Assembly (NCBI GenBank): GCA_013397795.1
Contig: VZTJ01001390.1
Location: 595,085-659,084, forward strand
DNA from: Orthonyx spaldingii
Lineage: Eukaryota > Chordata > Aves > Passeriformes > Orthonychidae
DNA length: 64,000 nt
Direction of reading: 5' to 3'
In this document: in pieces, positions 45,900-59,668 of the stretch
Layout: each line of letters opens with the position of its first letter
Position numbering within the stretch: position 1 is the first letter of the stretch
Notes under the pieces: model-generated
Told to the model about the DNA's origin: nothing
Database searches by the model: none
The model's input: only the letters and a program-made list of their open reading frames with translations
Translations under genes and position numbers: made by a program

Positions 45900-46444
45900 T
45901 CATCCTCCACTCCACTCTGGAGAGATCTCACCTGTAGCGCTGTGTCCAGCTCTGGAAGGACATGGGTGTGTTGGAGGAAGTCCAGAGCAGGCCAAGAAGA
46001 TTTCTGGAGGGATGGAGCAGCTCTGCTATGAGGTAAGGCTGAGAGAATTGGGATTGTTCATTCTGGAGAAGAGAAGGCTCTAGAGTGATCATATATTGGT
46101 GTTTCAGTACATAAAGGGGCTCCAAGAGAGCTGAAAGGGAACTGCAGCAAAGGGCATGGAGTTACAGGACAAGGGATAATGGCTTCCCACTGACAAAGAG
46201 CATGTTCAGAGTGGATATTGGGAAGAAATTCTTCCCTGTGAGGGTGGGGAGGCCCTGGCCCAGGTTGCCCAGAGAAGCTGTGGCTGCCCCATCCCTGGAA
46301 GTGTCCATGGCCAGGTTGGACATTGGGGCTTGGAGCAACCTGGGACAGTGGAAGGTGTCCCTGCCCAGGACAGGAGGTGGAACAACAGGAGCTTTAAGGT
46401 CCTTCCAACCCAAACCATTCTGGGATTCTATGATTCCATGAAAG
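45900..46444 (+). mobile_element. CR1 LINE 3' fragment, about 545 bp
   Basis: The segment contains GCGCTGTGTCCAGCTCTGGA, GAGCAGGCCAAGAAGATTTC, TTCATTCTGGAGAAGAGAAG, GTGGATATTGGGAAGAAATTC, CCCTGTGAGGGTGGGGAGGC and TTTAAGGTCCTTCCAACCCA, ending ATTCTATGATTCCATGAAA. It is plus-oriented and opposite to EPHB1. Confidence 0.95.
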
Positions 46445-46899
46445 AGTTCAAACACACACCAGGAAGCTGTCTGAGAAATTCCAGGTTACTCCCTATGACC
46501 ACTCTTCCAACCACACGTCCAGGTTTGCCTGTGCAAGTTTTTAATACATCCTGAAATTTAGACTAAGCTGGGAAAAAGCAGGAACACAAAATCCATACAG
46601 CTCTGCCACAGGGATTAAGGCAGTGAGCTGCTGGAGGCACATCCACCCAAAATGTCTCTAATGCTTGAGTACTCCCCATTTGGCCCCTGCTGGGACCTGT
46701 GAGGGGAGCGCTGCTGTGCCAGTGACAGCCTGTGGGACAGCCAGCTGTGTAAACCAGCGCTGTGGTTGATGCAGTGTAGAGACTGGACAAGGCAGAGTCG
46801 TCTTGCTTTTGAAAAAAGGGAGGAAATTATGCCATGACGATTTTTTGCCTTTTCTTTTTATATACCTTTTATGTATTCTCAGTACTCTTAGCATACACA

Positions 46900-47328
46900 G
46901 TTTTAATTCTTTTAGCCTGATATTTTAGCTTGACCCTGGTATTCCGCTAGGCAAGAAGACCAAATATCCTAAAGGCCTCACAGCTGGAGGCTGGAAAACC
47001 CTACACTATCTTGAAGAACCAAGGTTTCAACCTTCTCTTTGGAGCATATTTTGTAAACTAAGTTCAAGCCCTGTCTGGGGGGGAAATACTTTAGAGTAAG
47101 GAGATGTCACGCCATTCATTTAAGCTTCTTATAGGAGAATCTTTGTCAGATATGCTAATCTGTAGGGTCTATAAAAATTGTACACGTGTTACATGTGGTG
47201 TGCATTTTGGCATATTCCACCTTGTCAGGCTGTGCACCATAAGGATCCTTATTAAACACCAAAATAAAAAACCTTTTACCCCTTAACCATGTCTGGCCCG
47301 TAATTCCAAGACCAAGAACGAGGCATCA
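46900..47328 (+). mobile_element. LTR-like fragment, boundaries uncertain
   Basis: A TATA box TATAAAA at 47170-47176 is followed 93 bp later by AATAAA at 47263-47268 and a short U5-like tail ending near GAACGAGGCATCA. The order and spacing resemble the U3-R-U5 layout of an avian LTR on the plus strand. I could not find a convincing target-site duplication or a matching TG start, so the ends are approximate and the call is tentative. Confidence 0.4.
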
Positions 47329-48540
47329 CCGGAGCCAGCGGCTGCGCAGCAGGAAGGCTGTGGCATCTCCCAGACGGTTTAATTACAGCACTGGAGCGGC
47401 AGGAAAGGTACGAGCAGGATTGGCCTCTCCCCTCTGACAAGAGCTGCTGCTCTTCACAGCTTCCTGAGCGCACCGACTTCCCAAAGCCGCTTCCAGCATC
47501 TCTGCGCTTTCAATCAAAAATATTACAGCAACAACTAATTACGTCCCATCATTCCCAGGGCTCTCTGCCTTTAATGGTGCATTTTGCTGCCACAGAACGA
47601 TGGTGGAACGGCTCTGGAAGTGCATAACGAGCTCTCCCCATCAATCTCCCGCGGGTTCGTTATGAAGGATTACCCACCGAGTAACAAACCCAGACACGGA
47701 GGGGGAGGATGCACTAAACAACAAGTCAACACAAAATATTGCCTTCCTGTATTTTAAGGGTCTGTGCGTACCTCTCAGGAGAGAGGAGCAGCCGAGCCTG
47801 CTCTGCAAAGACATCCCAGCCATTGCCAGCACCAGGAGATCTGTGGTGGCCAAAAAACCCCTCACATGCAGTTGGGAAGGGAAGAGAAGGAATTTCTATA
47901 TATCAGGCAAGGACGAGCGTGCTGTGTCAATTTGTGATGGGATGCATTAAGCTGTGGCTGCACAGCACAGTCCCAGCCTCCTCCGGGATCCCCCGTCAGT
48001 GCCGTGGATTTCAGCGCGCAATGAAGATGCATCGCAGCAGGGCGGGCGATAACTTAATGAAGCTCAGATTTGGGGGTGTTTGCTCAGCAACTACAGAACA
48101 ACTTTATCAATAAAGCGTTGCCTGCTGCGCCGCGGGATGAAACGCTCTAATTGCAAGTGGCAAACACTCCCCACATCTGATACACTAAACTGAAATGTGC
48201 TGGCTGATGTGCCTGAAAGCACCCAATCAAATGCCTGCTTCCATTCTTGCAAGCGACCATGCATTCACACATACAAGAGAAAAACCCAAACTAAAACCCC
48301 AGCCAAAAAGAGTTCGGGAGGTGATGCAAAGTCAGGACCATACGGACCAAGTCCTGCTTCCAGCTCTCACTCCACCTCCAGCCCCAGCATCTCCCTTCAG
48401 TTTCCAGGCTCCAAAGGGACTTGACCCAGCATGGGTACGTGATGTTGGACAAGCTCAGACAAAGCCATACAATCCATTTATCATAATCCTACCGAGGAGA
48501 GAGACAGTAAATCAAAGCGACAACCTGCCTGCAAATAAAT

Positions 48541-48625
48541 TACTGAGGAGAGGGAGAGGGATAGAGAGGAAAAGAGAGAGAACTGCAGAGGGAGAGATAA
48601 GGGAAAGGGAAGGAAATGACAGAGA
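48541..48625. repeat. Purine-rich low-complexity stretch
   Basis: The plus strand is dominated by GAGAGGGAGAGGGATAGAGAGG-type sequence for about 85 bp. It is simple-sequence DNA; the Arg/Glu-rich open frame through it is not evidence of a gene. Confidence 0.8.
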
Positions 48626-51600
48626 ATTACCCAAAAACGCACACATCACAGGAAAAAAACAAACAAAGGGGACCAAATCAAATGGAAAGATAAGAGAGAA
48701 AAGATAGGGCTTTCAATACCTTTTGTTTTCCAAATTGCAAACCTATTTTAGAAAATTTGGAAACAAGTCTTCAAATATCAGGAACTCATTTGCTCCTGTC
48801 ATGACAGAATCAGTTGCTGATATCACACTTTTTATAATTGCACACAAGTCCTGGGTACCCAAAATCCACACACAGCATACACACAGATCACCATCCATAC
48901 ATCATCATTTACAGTTTGGCAACTCAAAGTCAAGCACACCAAGGGCTGAGAGAGCACTTTAATGAACACCTTTGGCCCCCCAGGACAGACCCAACCATGC
49001 CAAGAGCCGATCCAGGGCAGGCAGATGATGCAGTTGTCTTTCAGGAGAACATTTTCCAGAACAATGTCACTATGCATTTAAATCCCCATCCCTGCTTTCT
49101 CGAGCCTGGGTTGGCAGCAAGCCTCTCAGAACGCCACAGCCTGCCCCAGAAATCACCATATGTCAGGCTTGGCATGTAACTCACTTCATCCTCCACAAGA
49201 TGTGGAAGAGGAACTCAGCCAACCAGGGACAGGCAGAGGCTCTCCCAGAAACCTTAACCTCCAAGAAGCTTTGCGAGACTGCCTCAGAGAAGGTCCAGCT
49301 AAGCAATGGAGAAGGTCTGGTTTGAAGAAAGGATTACTTAGGTTGGGCAGAGCACTCGTCTGCTCTTCAGCATCCACGAGATCACCCCTCAGGAGCATAG
49401 GGCAAAGAAGGTGAAGACTGAAGGCCAGGTGCCTGAGGATACTCTGTCCCTTGCCCATGTAGTCAGGTAGTTCCAGCACAAGCTAGGCACAGCGGCCTCA
49501 TATCACTGGGCTCTTTGGGTGGAGACCAGCTGGCTTGGACACCCATCTCACCAGCCCAGAGAGCAAGGAGGATCCAGAACTCCAACCCATCATAAATCCT
49601 GGGGGAGCACAGAGTCTTGAGAATAATCCAAACACTTTTGGGTAATGATGCCAACAACTTCCTATTTTCCGCTACTTTTCCGTAGCTCACATCTTGGTCA
49701 ACATCCAAGTACCTGCACTGGCTGCATGGGGTGGCTCCAGCCAGGTTCAACAGAAGCGAGCTCACCCACAAGGACATTCTGCCAGGAGCTCCTCTCTTGG
49801 GAAAAGCAAACTTCATCACACTATCAGAAAGCAAGGAACTCCAAAAAGAGATAAAAAATAATAAATAAAAGCAGCGTGTGAGATTTTGCAGACAAGGGCC
49901 ATTGAAGCCTAACGAGTTCCCTGGAAGTAGGCTCCTTATCAGCTGGGATTCCCTTGGAAATGAGAGCCTCTAAATACAGAATTAGTCACCTGAGAAGACA
50001 GAGCTGCCATAAACATCAATAGCATCTGCAATTACATGTGCCAGGATGAATTACAAGGATACACAGTCTTCAAGTCTGGATCCACAGGACCCATGAGATT
50101 GCAGGGGATCTCCCCAGCAGCAGGCTCACATAGTCTTCCAGGGGCACGTGCCTGGCTACAAAGCCAACTTCCAATGCTGGAGTACAGTGGGTGCACTACT
50201 GAGCTTTGGTGAATTCATGTGCCAGACCTGTCCCCCCCTTTCCCCACAGCTCTCCTTCCCCGCTGAATTTATTTTGCCTTACTCCAGGGTAGCACCGCCT
50301 GTGAGGAAAACTCTAAAAATCAAAACATTTATGCTGCGTTTCCCTACACGCCATCACATCTTTAGAGATTCAGGATGAGTCACTGCCTTCCTTGGACCAC
50401 ATTCTCCAGAAAAGCTTCGCGCTCGCTACAAAAACAGGCGTCTGGTGGAGCCCTAAATCTGAAATGCCAGCCCTGCTGTCAGAGAGCCCTCGCACCCAGA
50501 GCTGCACCTGGCACCGTCCGGCTCCTATTTACTAGATTTTATTTTAAAATGTCAGAGGGATTCTGCACGAGCCACAAACATGACAGACTGCTCAGAGCAA
50601 GCACCGCCAGGGGATTCAAGCTTAGCCCAGGCACAACTGCTCCCAGTGCAGCCGAGGGCTTGGTGTTCCCCCAGCCACTCACACTTGGGGGAAAAGCCTC
50701 ACTTGTCACCCCAGCACAGACCAGCTGCAGCCACACTGATCCCCTGTTTTTTAATGCAGTATCTGACACATACAAAAGCCTTCTGGGGGGACAGCCAAAA
50801 ATTTCATAAGTAAGAACTAAAAGATAGCATTTCTGGTCCACCCATGCACAGGGGATCTCAGTGGGAGAAGAGGGAAAGCAGCGGGCCGAGAGTGGAATCA
50901 CACAGGGATGCTCCAGCTGCGCTGGAGATGACGAGCGTTCCGCAGCTGCGGAAGCAGAGTCGTGCAGGGGAGGAGGTGGAAATATTGAACCTCAGAGGGA
51001 GCAAGCTGCAAAAGCGTCGGCTCCCGCGCCGCTCCCCAGCCCGGCGCCGGCCGTGCCGAGCGTCGTCTCTCCAGCTTCTGCTCCATATGGAGTCAGCTCG
51101 CAAGTGCAAATGAGGCAAAGAGCACAAGAGGCAGAGGGAAATAAATCTGTGCCACCACAGCAGCACACGGGGCTGCTGGCGGCACAGGGGAGCCTTCGTT
51201 GGGACACGGATGGGATGGGGAAAGGCTCTGCCTGCACCCCTGGGAATGCCTTGGCGGAGAAGCCCATCACCCACCCAGTCCTTCCCACCATCAGAAAGGG
51301 ATGTGGCAAAGCCAACAGGTCCATTGGAAAGGGCAGAGCACCCCATCACCAGACCCTGCTGGGCTCTTTGCTCTGGCTCCACATCCAAATGCCACTTCCC
51401 AAAATGCCCTGGAAACTCGTCCTGGGCTCTCCCAGCTTGGCCTTTTTTGTTTTTTCTTCTCCACTTTTAGATTTGGACAAAACAAGCAGTGGCCAGGATC
51501 TGTAACTATCCTGCAACCTATCCAAAAAACTTTCCTATGAGTCTGAGCCACTTTTAGGTATGTACACACACAGCTGGTCTGGTGAGTAAATGCCAATATG

Positions 51601-54600
51601 TGTTTGCCAAGATTTCCAAACACCCATTCACACAAGGTGCCAGCTCCGACAGGTCAGTGGGGCTGGGCTAAATCCTTGCCCAAGTTCACCAACAACTACC
51701 AGTGACTGTAATCACCTCCTTGGAAGATGCTCTTCATCAGCAGGGGTTCAGGATCCTTTGCTGTAAGCTTGTGGTGCATCATCCAAATGGTGCTGGAAGC
51801 AGTGGGCAAAGAGCTGCCTGCCTCCCCCAGACTGTGCCAGCACAGAGGTAGCACCAGGGATCCCCCTATGCCAGGAGCCTCTTCTGTGAGAAGGGAGGAA
51901 ACACAAGCACTGCTCTAAGTCAACCTCAAAGCACAAGATTTTACTCAGGGCCATTCTTAGGCCGAGCTTTTCCTGCAAGCTGCAGTGCCCAGCTGAACTG
52001 CTGCACAGCCACAGCTCCCACGGGCCCTGGGGGTGAGGAAGGGGAGGAGGAAGAGGAGGATGCTGGCAGGAGGTGCTGCTTGGCAGCCGGCCTGCCTGGC
52101 ACACCCCTGCCTCCAGCCCCAGCGCCTGCGCAAGCTGGGAAAAGGCTCCAGCATGAGGACAGCCATCTGCGTGCCGGGAGCCGCGCCAAGGCGGGTTCAG
52201 GGATTATTTTTCCCCCTCCTTCTCAGGACAGTCTCCTTCCCAAATGCTGACTTTACACACGGGTGGCACCTCACCAAAAAACTTCAGCAGGGTTGCAGGA
52301 AGGTAAGCAAGGAGAAGTCCCCCAATCCGCCAGCCCAGTCACTGACCAAAGCCCAGCAAGTGCCTGCGATCCACTGCAGGTGAGGGATGGTCCCGGCACA
52401 ACCAGCACAGCTCCATTTCATGCAACACCAGCTCTGCTCATTTTTAAAGCACTGCTGGTTGATGATAAAGTTCCCCCGAAGCTCATCTCCATACCCACCT
52501 CTTCTCCTGATGACGGTGACCCATCCTCCCTGATTGTGGTTTCCTTGCTGAAATAAATCACTTTAAGTGCACATTGTGCTCTGGGTCTCATTACTGTTCA
52601 TCATCTTCTGCGCAACGGAGCTGTCACATACTCGCAAACTCCGTCACCTGGGCGACACGGGAGCCATTTGGGAGGGCAGGCAGGTGGGAAGAAAGCACCC
52701 AGGGCTTGACAGGGTACCAGGAGCTTCCCATTCCTCTCCTCTGCAGCGTCTGAATGGTGGGCTCGCAGCCCTTACGGCACAAAAGCTCAGGAGAACAAAG
52801 ACAAGGAGGTCAACACATGTCCAAGATGGGACCCCAGAAATGCACCGAGGCCCCAGGCAGATGGCAGCAGGGGTGTCACATGCACCTTGATGGCCAAGAG
52901 AGTCTTCCTTCAGCGAGTTATGTCCCTGATAGAAAACCTCCTGCAGAAGAGGTGGAAGAAACTCTCCTCCCCCAGCTTAGAGTAGAAACACCTAAAGAAG
53001 GGAAGGAGGAAGAGCCAGGCATGGGGGCAGCAAGATGGTCACCAATCCTTCTCCAGGTGGATCCAAGGCAGCACCACACTGAACTCCTCATCACAGATGG
53101 CACGAGGTTGCTCCAGATTAATCCAGAACAGAAGATTGGGTCATGCTGCACACAGTAAATTAAAAGCTCTGTGCCAAAACCCCACTAGGCAACACAAAGG
53201 CACCATTTGCCTCTCACATCACTTTTGAAAGGCAAACATTCAGAGAGAAAGGGAGTGATTAAGGCTGCTGCTAAACCTGGAGCGTCCACAAAGACGGGTC
53301 TGCTGGGTTTCGTCAAGGACAGAGTGTAAGTACCACCCTTCTAGATGGCCAGTGGTCCTGTGAGGGGCTGGGACCTGCCTGGAAGGAAAGGCCAACTCAC
53401 ACAGCCAGGAAGGAGCTGCTCACCCAAAGCCACACGGCCAACGCCCGCATCCCTGTGCACCAGCACAGCTCCCTGGGAAAGAAGCTGTTTGCTGGCCTGA
53501 TGTCTGGGAGGGTGCGAAGGTTTGGGTCTCCCACCAAGTACACAACACTGACAAAAATCCTGGAGCATGGCTGTGGAGAAGACACACTGCTCTCACACCC
53601 TCCACAAGGTCAACATTCATGCTTGTCTAAAACCCTCCATCTCACCCATCCCATCATATCTTCACAGGAAAACAACCCTCGCTGCTCTGGTGGCCACAGG
53701 AGGAGAAGACCCCCAAAAATGCAAGTAGCAGAAAAACCCTGCAGATGCAGCAGATCCCCGGAGATGGAGGAGAAGACCTCCAGACAGGTCATCCATCACT
53801 GCCAGGAAGGATTCCCCAGGTGGTCCCTGGGGCTTAGCTCGGCTCTCCCAGCACTCCCACCCTACCATCCCAAGCATCCTGCTGCAGCCTGGAGACCCCC
53901 GTGCCCCCTCCTCGCCCGGGGCACTCACACACATGTTCGCACACGCCGGCACGGAGCAGGAGGGGAAGCCAGGCTGCAGGAATAACACAGGCACACAAAC
54001 AAAAGAGCACAAGCCATTAATCTGGGTGAACCAGAGGAAATGAAATCATTATGTCTGCAGCTACAACATCCCGAGGAACAAATTTCCTGCCTGGATAATA
54101 AATGGATTCTTTTGTTTCACATTGGCCCCAACCACGTGACTCTCTTGGCCTATTGCTCATCCAAAACATCTTGCTGTATAAATACCCAGACGGGTTCGAA
54201 TTTCAGCTGCTAAAAATATGTTTTAATTATAATAATATATAATAATAACAAAAAAAAATCTGGATCTACAGGCTCCCGTCGCCTCCTAAACAACCTCTGA
54301 AGGCTTTCCAGCAGGCAGGCAAGCAAACAAAAAGTCCCAAAGTTGCCAAAAACAGCTGAACAGCACAAATGCAGCCTTTAAGAAATGACTGAGGCACGTG
54401 AAAGCAGCTCCAGGTTAATGCTTGCAATAAATAACCCCTGCCAGAAAGAAAAATGATGGGTGCATGAAGATTTGAAGTACCTATAGCCCAGAAGTATCTC
54501 CTAAGTACCTCGCAGCAGCAGGACGGGACCAAAGCCACATGGCACATCAGTGACAGCTCCAGCCTTGGGGCTGTGCAGGTTTTCTTCTGAGCCAGGTTTT

Positions 54601-56786
54601 CTCTGGTGGCTCGCTAGGGCTTGGAATTGATCCATTGGATGGATGGGGGGAATGCAAGACCTGGCCTCCTCTGGCTTGGCAAGATGCTCCGCAGCTGCAG
54701 GAGTCTCCGGGGTGCAGACCTTGAAGAGAGCTGCGTGAACGACTGGTTCCAACCGTTCCTTTAATCTGCAACTCCATCAGATCACTCACTTAAAACCATT
54801 TTTGCATCTAATTGCATATTTTGCTTCTGCTTTCAGCTTCTTTTCGCTCGCCTTCCCAGCTTCACCAACACATTGCAAGCACTGCAACAAGTTTCAAAAC
54901 AAGACGCGGTTTTGAAGCCAAACCTCAAAGCGCCTTGGTGCACAAAGTCTAAATTGTTTAGATGTTAAAGAGAGACCTCCACGCAGGGGGAACAAGCTCA
55001 AAAATTCACTCCAGCTAGCAGGCAGCCAGGGCCAGAAGATCCAACCAAGCCCACCACACTCAACTGCTGCTCTTACTCGGGGTTGGATTTGTTCTCCATC
55101 ACTCCAGACATCCCAACACCCAATGACTTCTCTTCAATTCCACACACACACACAGAGGAAACCTTTGGTGCATCACACCAGCAGAAGCTCAATTTCATTT
55201 TCCTTTGAGGGTCATCTTTAATTCCAATTATATTTTGGATGCTGGGGAAAGCGTCCAAGCACAGCTGCTGCCTCATTTCTGTCGCTTATCGCTGCTGTTA
55301 CTTCAAGGAAGGGGAGGGGAAAAAAAAAAAAGGAAAAAAAAAAACCCCAGTCCTTGGAAACTAAATATTTACACACCCACATAGGCTAATCCCAGCAGAT
55401 CCAAGGGTGGGAAGCCTATTTAAAAAACATCCCTAATTACTTTCCCATTTTAAAGGGAATAATCTGGCCATTAGCTCAAATGCTTTACTTAAGTAATCAG
55501 TTATTTTTCAAGAGGAATAATCTCCTGGTGTGTGCACAGACAGGACAGGGGGCTGAGAAACCATTTTTACACCCTTTCCTCAGGTACAGCTGCTGACAGC
55601 CAAGTGGCACAGAGGGGCTGAAGGAAGAGAGGGGAGTCAGGAGGTCATCACATGCTACCCGTGTGAGGCCACCCATGGAACACAGACAGAGCCAGCTCAT
55701 GCTCTGACACCTCACCGGTCCCTGGCTTGCACCACAAGGAAACTTGGTTGAGAAAAGGGGGGGTTCTCAAGGAAACATGGGAAAGAAAAAGGGGAACAGA
55801 CCCCAAACACCTCGAAAGGCCATCAGTCCCCTCACAATGATGCCCTGGCAAGTCCCAGCAGTGCAAGGAGCAGGGAAACACAGCAGGTTGATACCACGAG
55901 ACACGGATTTAGCGAGAGCACCTTTCAGGCCCTTTGTGCTGATGTATTAAAACATTCTCGTATCAGAAAGTAAAGTGGTTACTGCTGAAAAAAAATGTCA
56001 GTAATCCAGACATGGGGATGGTATGGAAAGATTCCCAAAGTCCCCCCTGTAACAGCAAAGCAAAGAGCAGCAATTTGCTAATTGGCAACAGCCACCGCGC
56101 TGCTCGAGGAAAGGGCTGGAACCTTGAGGATAGGCAGAAGTTTGATTATAAGACACGCACGGCGGATCATTTAGAAAGATAAAACCGCGCTCGCTCTGCC
56201 GCAGCCAGCTATTAAAAGTGGAGAATGTTATTTCAGGTAATAAAGAGCAAGACCTGAGGACCAGCCTGGGAATTCAAATTTACAACTTGTATCAAATTCA
56301 TCTGCTGTAAAACTTCACCTAGTTTATAAGTTTCTCACCAACTTCATAAAACATGCTTTATGATTATTGTTTTCTGACTCTCCTGCCTTAATAAAATTCC
56401 TCTCCCAGCCTGTGTGGGTGTTGCATTATAAACATTTGCACTTTGATTCATTCAAGACTGCAGAAAGCTTTCAAGGTAACCTATTAGGAATACTTTAAAT
56501 GGTTCAAAGACATCCCAGTTTCCCCTGAACGCCACAAAGCTTTAAAGAACAAAATAAAAACGTGCCTTGCTGCAAACCACCCCCAAAAATCTGCAGGGCT
56601 GGTGACTCAGGAGGTGGGAGTGACCACGCAGGCCAGCCAGGAGGGGTCCAGAGTAGGAAAACACAGGAGTTATCAGGGCACAGGGTAAGGTGGGCACCCA
56701 CCCGTCACTCCCCAAGCCCCCTTGCTAGGGAGCTGGAGGGATTTATTAACAAAAGATTCTCTTGGGAATGGATGTGAGTGCATCCC

Positions 56787-57022
56787 ACTGGTAGGAGGCT
56801 GCCAGACCATTTCTGGGGATGCTGCTGAGTGGTTCCCACTGGTGGGAGGCAGCTGGACCATTTTCAGGGAGGCTGCCAAGTGGTTCCCACTAGTGGGAGG
56901 CAGCTGGACCATTTTTGGGGATGCTGCTGAGAGGCTCCCACTGGTGGGAGGCAGCTGGACTGTTTTTGGGGATGCTGCCAAGTGGTTCCCACTGGTGGGA
57001 AGCAGCCAGACCATCTTCCCAT
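56787..57022. repeat. Minisatellite, 51 bp unit, about 4.6 copies
   Basis: Units start at 56787, 56838, 56889, 56940 and 56991, each beginning ACTGGTGGGAGGCAGCTGGA or a close variant. The last copy breaks off after about 32 bp. Because 51 is a multiple of three, the array keeps frames open on both strands with a 17-residue period, which explains the repetitive proteins predicted at 56722-57024 (+) and 56673-57041 (-). Confidence 0.95.
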
Positions 57023-59581
57023 AAGTTAAGGACCCGACCATGCAAAACCAGGGATTTCCTCATCCCTGATCAGCCCCGGCGAGCGGAGCCCAGCGCTGGC
57101 ACACAAAGCAGAGTTGGAGGGGGCTGGAAGCAGCGTCCTTCTCGAAGCAGCCCCTTTTCCCCTGCCTCAGCCACAGCCCACTGAAGTCAAGGAGCAGCTT
57201 CTCGTGGCTTTGAGCAGGCTCTGGAGCCAGGCTCTGAGCAGCCTCCCTCCCGCGGGCACGCAGCAGAGCCGCCAGCGCGGCAGCAACCCACGCACGGCAC
57301 GAGAATAAAGGCTGAGTTTTAGAAGGATACTGAACACAATTAGCTCATGCCCTTACAGCTCCCACCAGCCAGCAGCCACCTCCTCTCCTCCACCAAGCCG
57401 CCTGCAGCATCCAGGGGTTGGGAGGGCACTGCCAGCCCATGGACAGAGCTCAGGAGGGCTCGACCCGAGCTGGGTCCAAAGAAAAAGGCATTGATGCCTT
57501 TAATTCCTGCACAGCTGCTGCTTTTCTCCACCTGACTGAGAAAAAGGGAGGTTACCTGGCACAATGCACATGGCTCAAGGAGCCACACATCCCTCCTCAG
57601 GAAACACAGTACAGAACTGATTCTCCTTTGTTTCATTAAACCAGAAATTACCACTTTACAGTCCATCTCTGGTCACAAGAACATCATTGTATGTGACTTC
57701 GCAGTGCCTCTGTTGAGAGCCTGATGGGCTCAAAAGACTTAGATCCCCACCAGCAATTTCAGCTCAAAGAGCAAAGCACAGGCAGTAAAGGCCACACACC
57801 TCCAGGAGATTCACCCACTTGTGTGGAGCTTCTGGAGAGCTTCAGCCAAATCCATGGGCTGGGGAGGAGCTCTGTGCTCTGGGTTCACTTGCAGCCAGGT
57901 CATGCCCATAATGTTCAGGACTAAATAAAAACTGCTTTAAAAATCATCACAGGAGAAGAGCAGGGATGGAGTGTCCATGTGGTGAGGGCAAACACACCTA
58001 TGGAGCAGCTCTGTGGGTACATCACAGGAGGGGAAGGTCCTGGACTAGTCAAAACCATTATAAGAAGCACTTCTGACTGTAAAATTGTGACAATTTTGTT
58101 ACTTCCAAACACATTTGTTTCAAATGAAAAGCAAAGTCAGCACCAAATGGAGTACTCCAACAGCTTCTCTCGTGCTCTCTCCCTACATGACCACCCTCTT
58201 CCTGGGGCATTTGGTAATAAGAAGCCACAGACTTTGGGTGAAAACACCAAGGTCAGCCCCGGACTGTCTCCAGTACATTAGGCTGTCTCCGTCCCAGTTC
58301 TCCCGGTCCTGAGGGCAGGGAATGCCCAGTGGGCCCAGAGCAGTCCCCCACAGCTAGCCCGATTCTCCTCCTGCCCCCTGAGGACAGCGTTTCCCTTTCA
58401 ACTCTTCTGCTGAGTTCCCGGGTTTCCCAGGAAAGATGCAATTCACACCCCTCTGCCTGTTCCGCGGTGATTTAATGTCTTTTGAGCAAAATGCAATTAT
58501 CCTCATATCAACAGGGCCCTAGCGAGGATGATAATGAGCCGGCTCCAACCCCGCGGCTACGGAAGCGGCGGAGGCAAGCGGAGGCCTCGAGTAATCAAAG
58601 GCCCGTCCCTGGCCTCTGATTGCTGAAACAGAAATGAAAAACCTCCATAAAACTTCAAACGCTGCCATTCCCTGCTCCATCCCTCCACCCATGGTGTGGG
58701 TTTTAGCACCAGGACACAAGCGACCAACACCAGCTCCGGGTCCTTCCGGCTTCATCACACCCAGCTGCATTTTGGGTGTCACCTGCCAAGTCACCCACAG
58801 CACCCCAAGGCTGAGGGAGGGCACGGGGACATCGACCTGCTGCTCAGAGCAGACACAGCAGCCCTGTTTGCCCAGGTTTTGGGGCTCAAGGAGAAGCAGT
58901 CCCCACCCTGAGTTGAAGGTGACTTGCCCTGCCCCAGGACACGCAAATAAAGGTGTCCCCCTTGCCCTGCTCTGCCCTGCAAACAGGAAGAAAATAGAGA
59001 AGGGGAGGGAATGACTTGGACATGCAACAGGTCTTGGGCTTTGAAGGACTGCAGAGGCTTCCTGGGAGACAGCAGAGACAGAAGCAGGGAGCGTCCAGTG
59101 GGCTAAGCTGCCCATCCCCTCATAAAAATAATATACAGCCAGGCAAAGACACCAAAACCCAGCTGAGCTCAGAGCAGCCCAAGGAAAATGCTAGTTGGGT
59201 TTGAATAATCCAAAGCTTGGTTGCCAGTTGCTGCTGGGATGTGGCACACTGGGTACCCGGAGAGGAAGGTGGGATTTTGCGGAGAGAGCATCATAAAACA
59301 ATCCTTTGAAGTCGTGATGAAACCCCCATCGAGGATGGCAGGAAACAGCCTGGAAGTGAGGATTTCCACAGCCTCTTACCTATTCCCACCCACCACTGCA
59401 CTCATTGCGTAACAAATTAAAGCTTCATCAGCTCCAACCACCAGTAACCCTGACTGGATGCCTCCCCAGATAATAAACATTTCCTTCACTAACTAACGAG
59501 CACATACCTGAGGCTTTACTAATGCCTAATTACTTGGCCTGGATATTTCCAAATTTTAAATAAATAAATAAACTTCTAGAA

Positions 59582-59668
59582 ATCCAGAATGGTTTGGGTT
59601 GGGAGAGACCTTAAAGATCATCTCATTCCAACCCCTTGCCATGGGCAGGGACAACTTCCACCAGATGT
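59582..59668 (-). mobile_element. CR1 LINE 3' tail fragment
   Basis: The plus strand reads ATCCAGAATGGTTTGGGTTG, then GGAGAGACCTTAAAGATCATC and CCTTGCCATGGGCAGGGACA, the reverse complement of a CR1 terminus, about 85 bp long. Confidence 0.92.

Noticed and set aside
50861..51505. 214-codon plus-strand frame
   Set aside because: It crosses a CpG-rich area and ordinary intron; no similarity to any family I know and no splice or promoter context.
56673..57041. Repetitive proteins of 100 and 122 codons
   Set aside because: They are produced by the 51 bp minisatellite, whose period is a multiple of three; no independent coding evidence.
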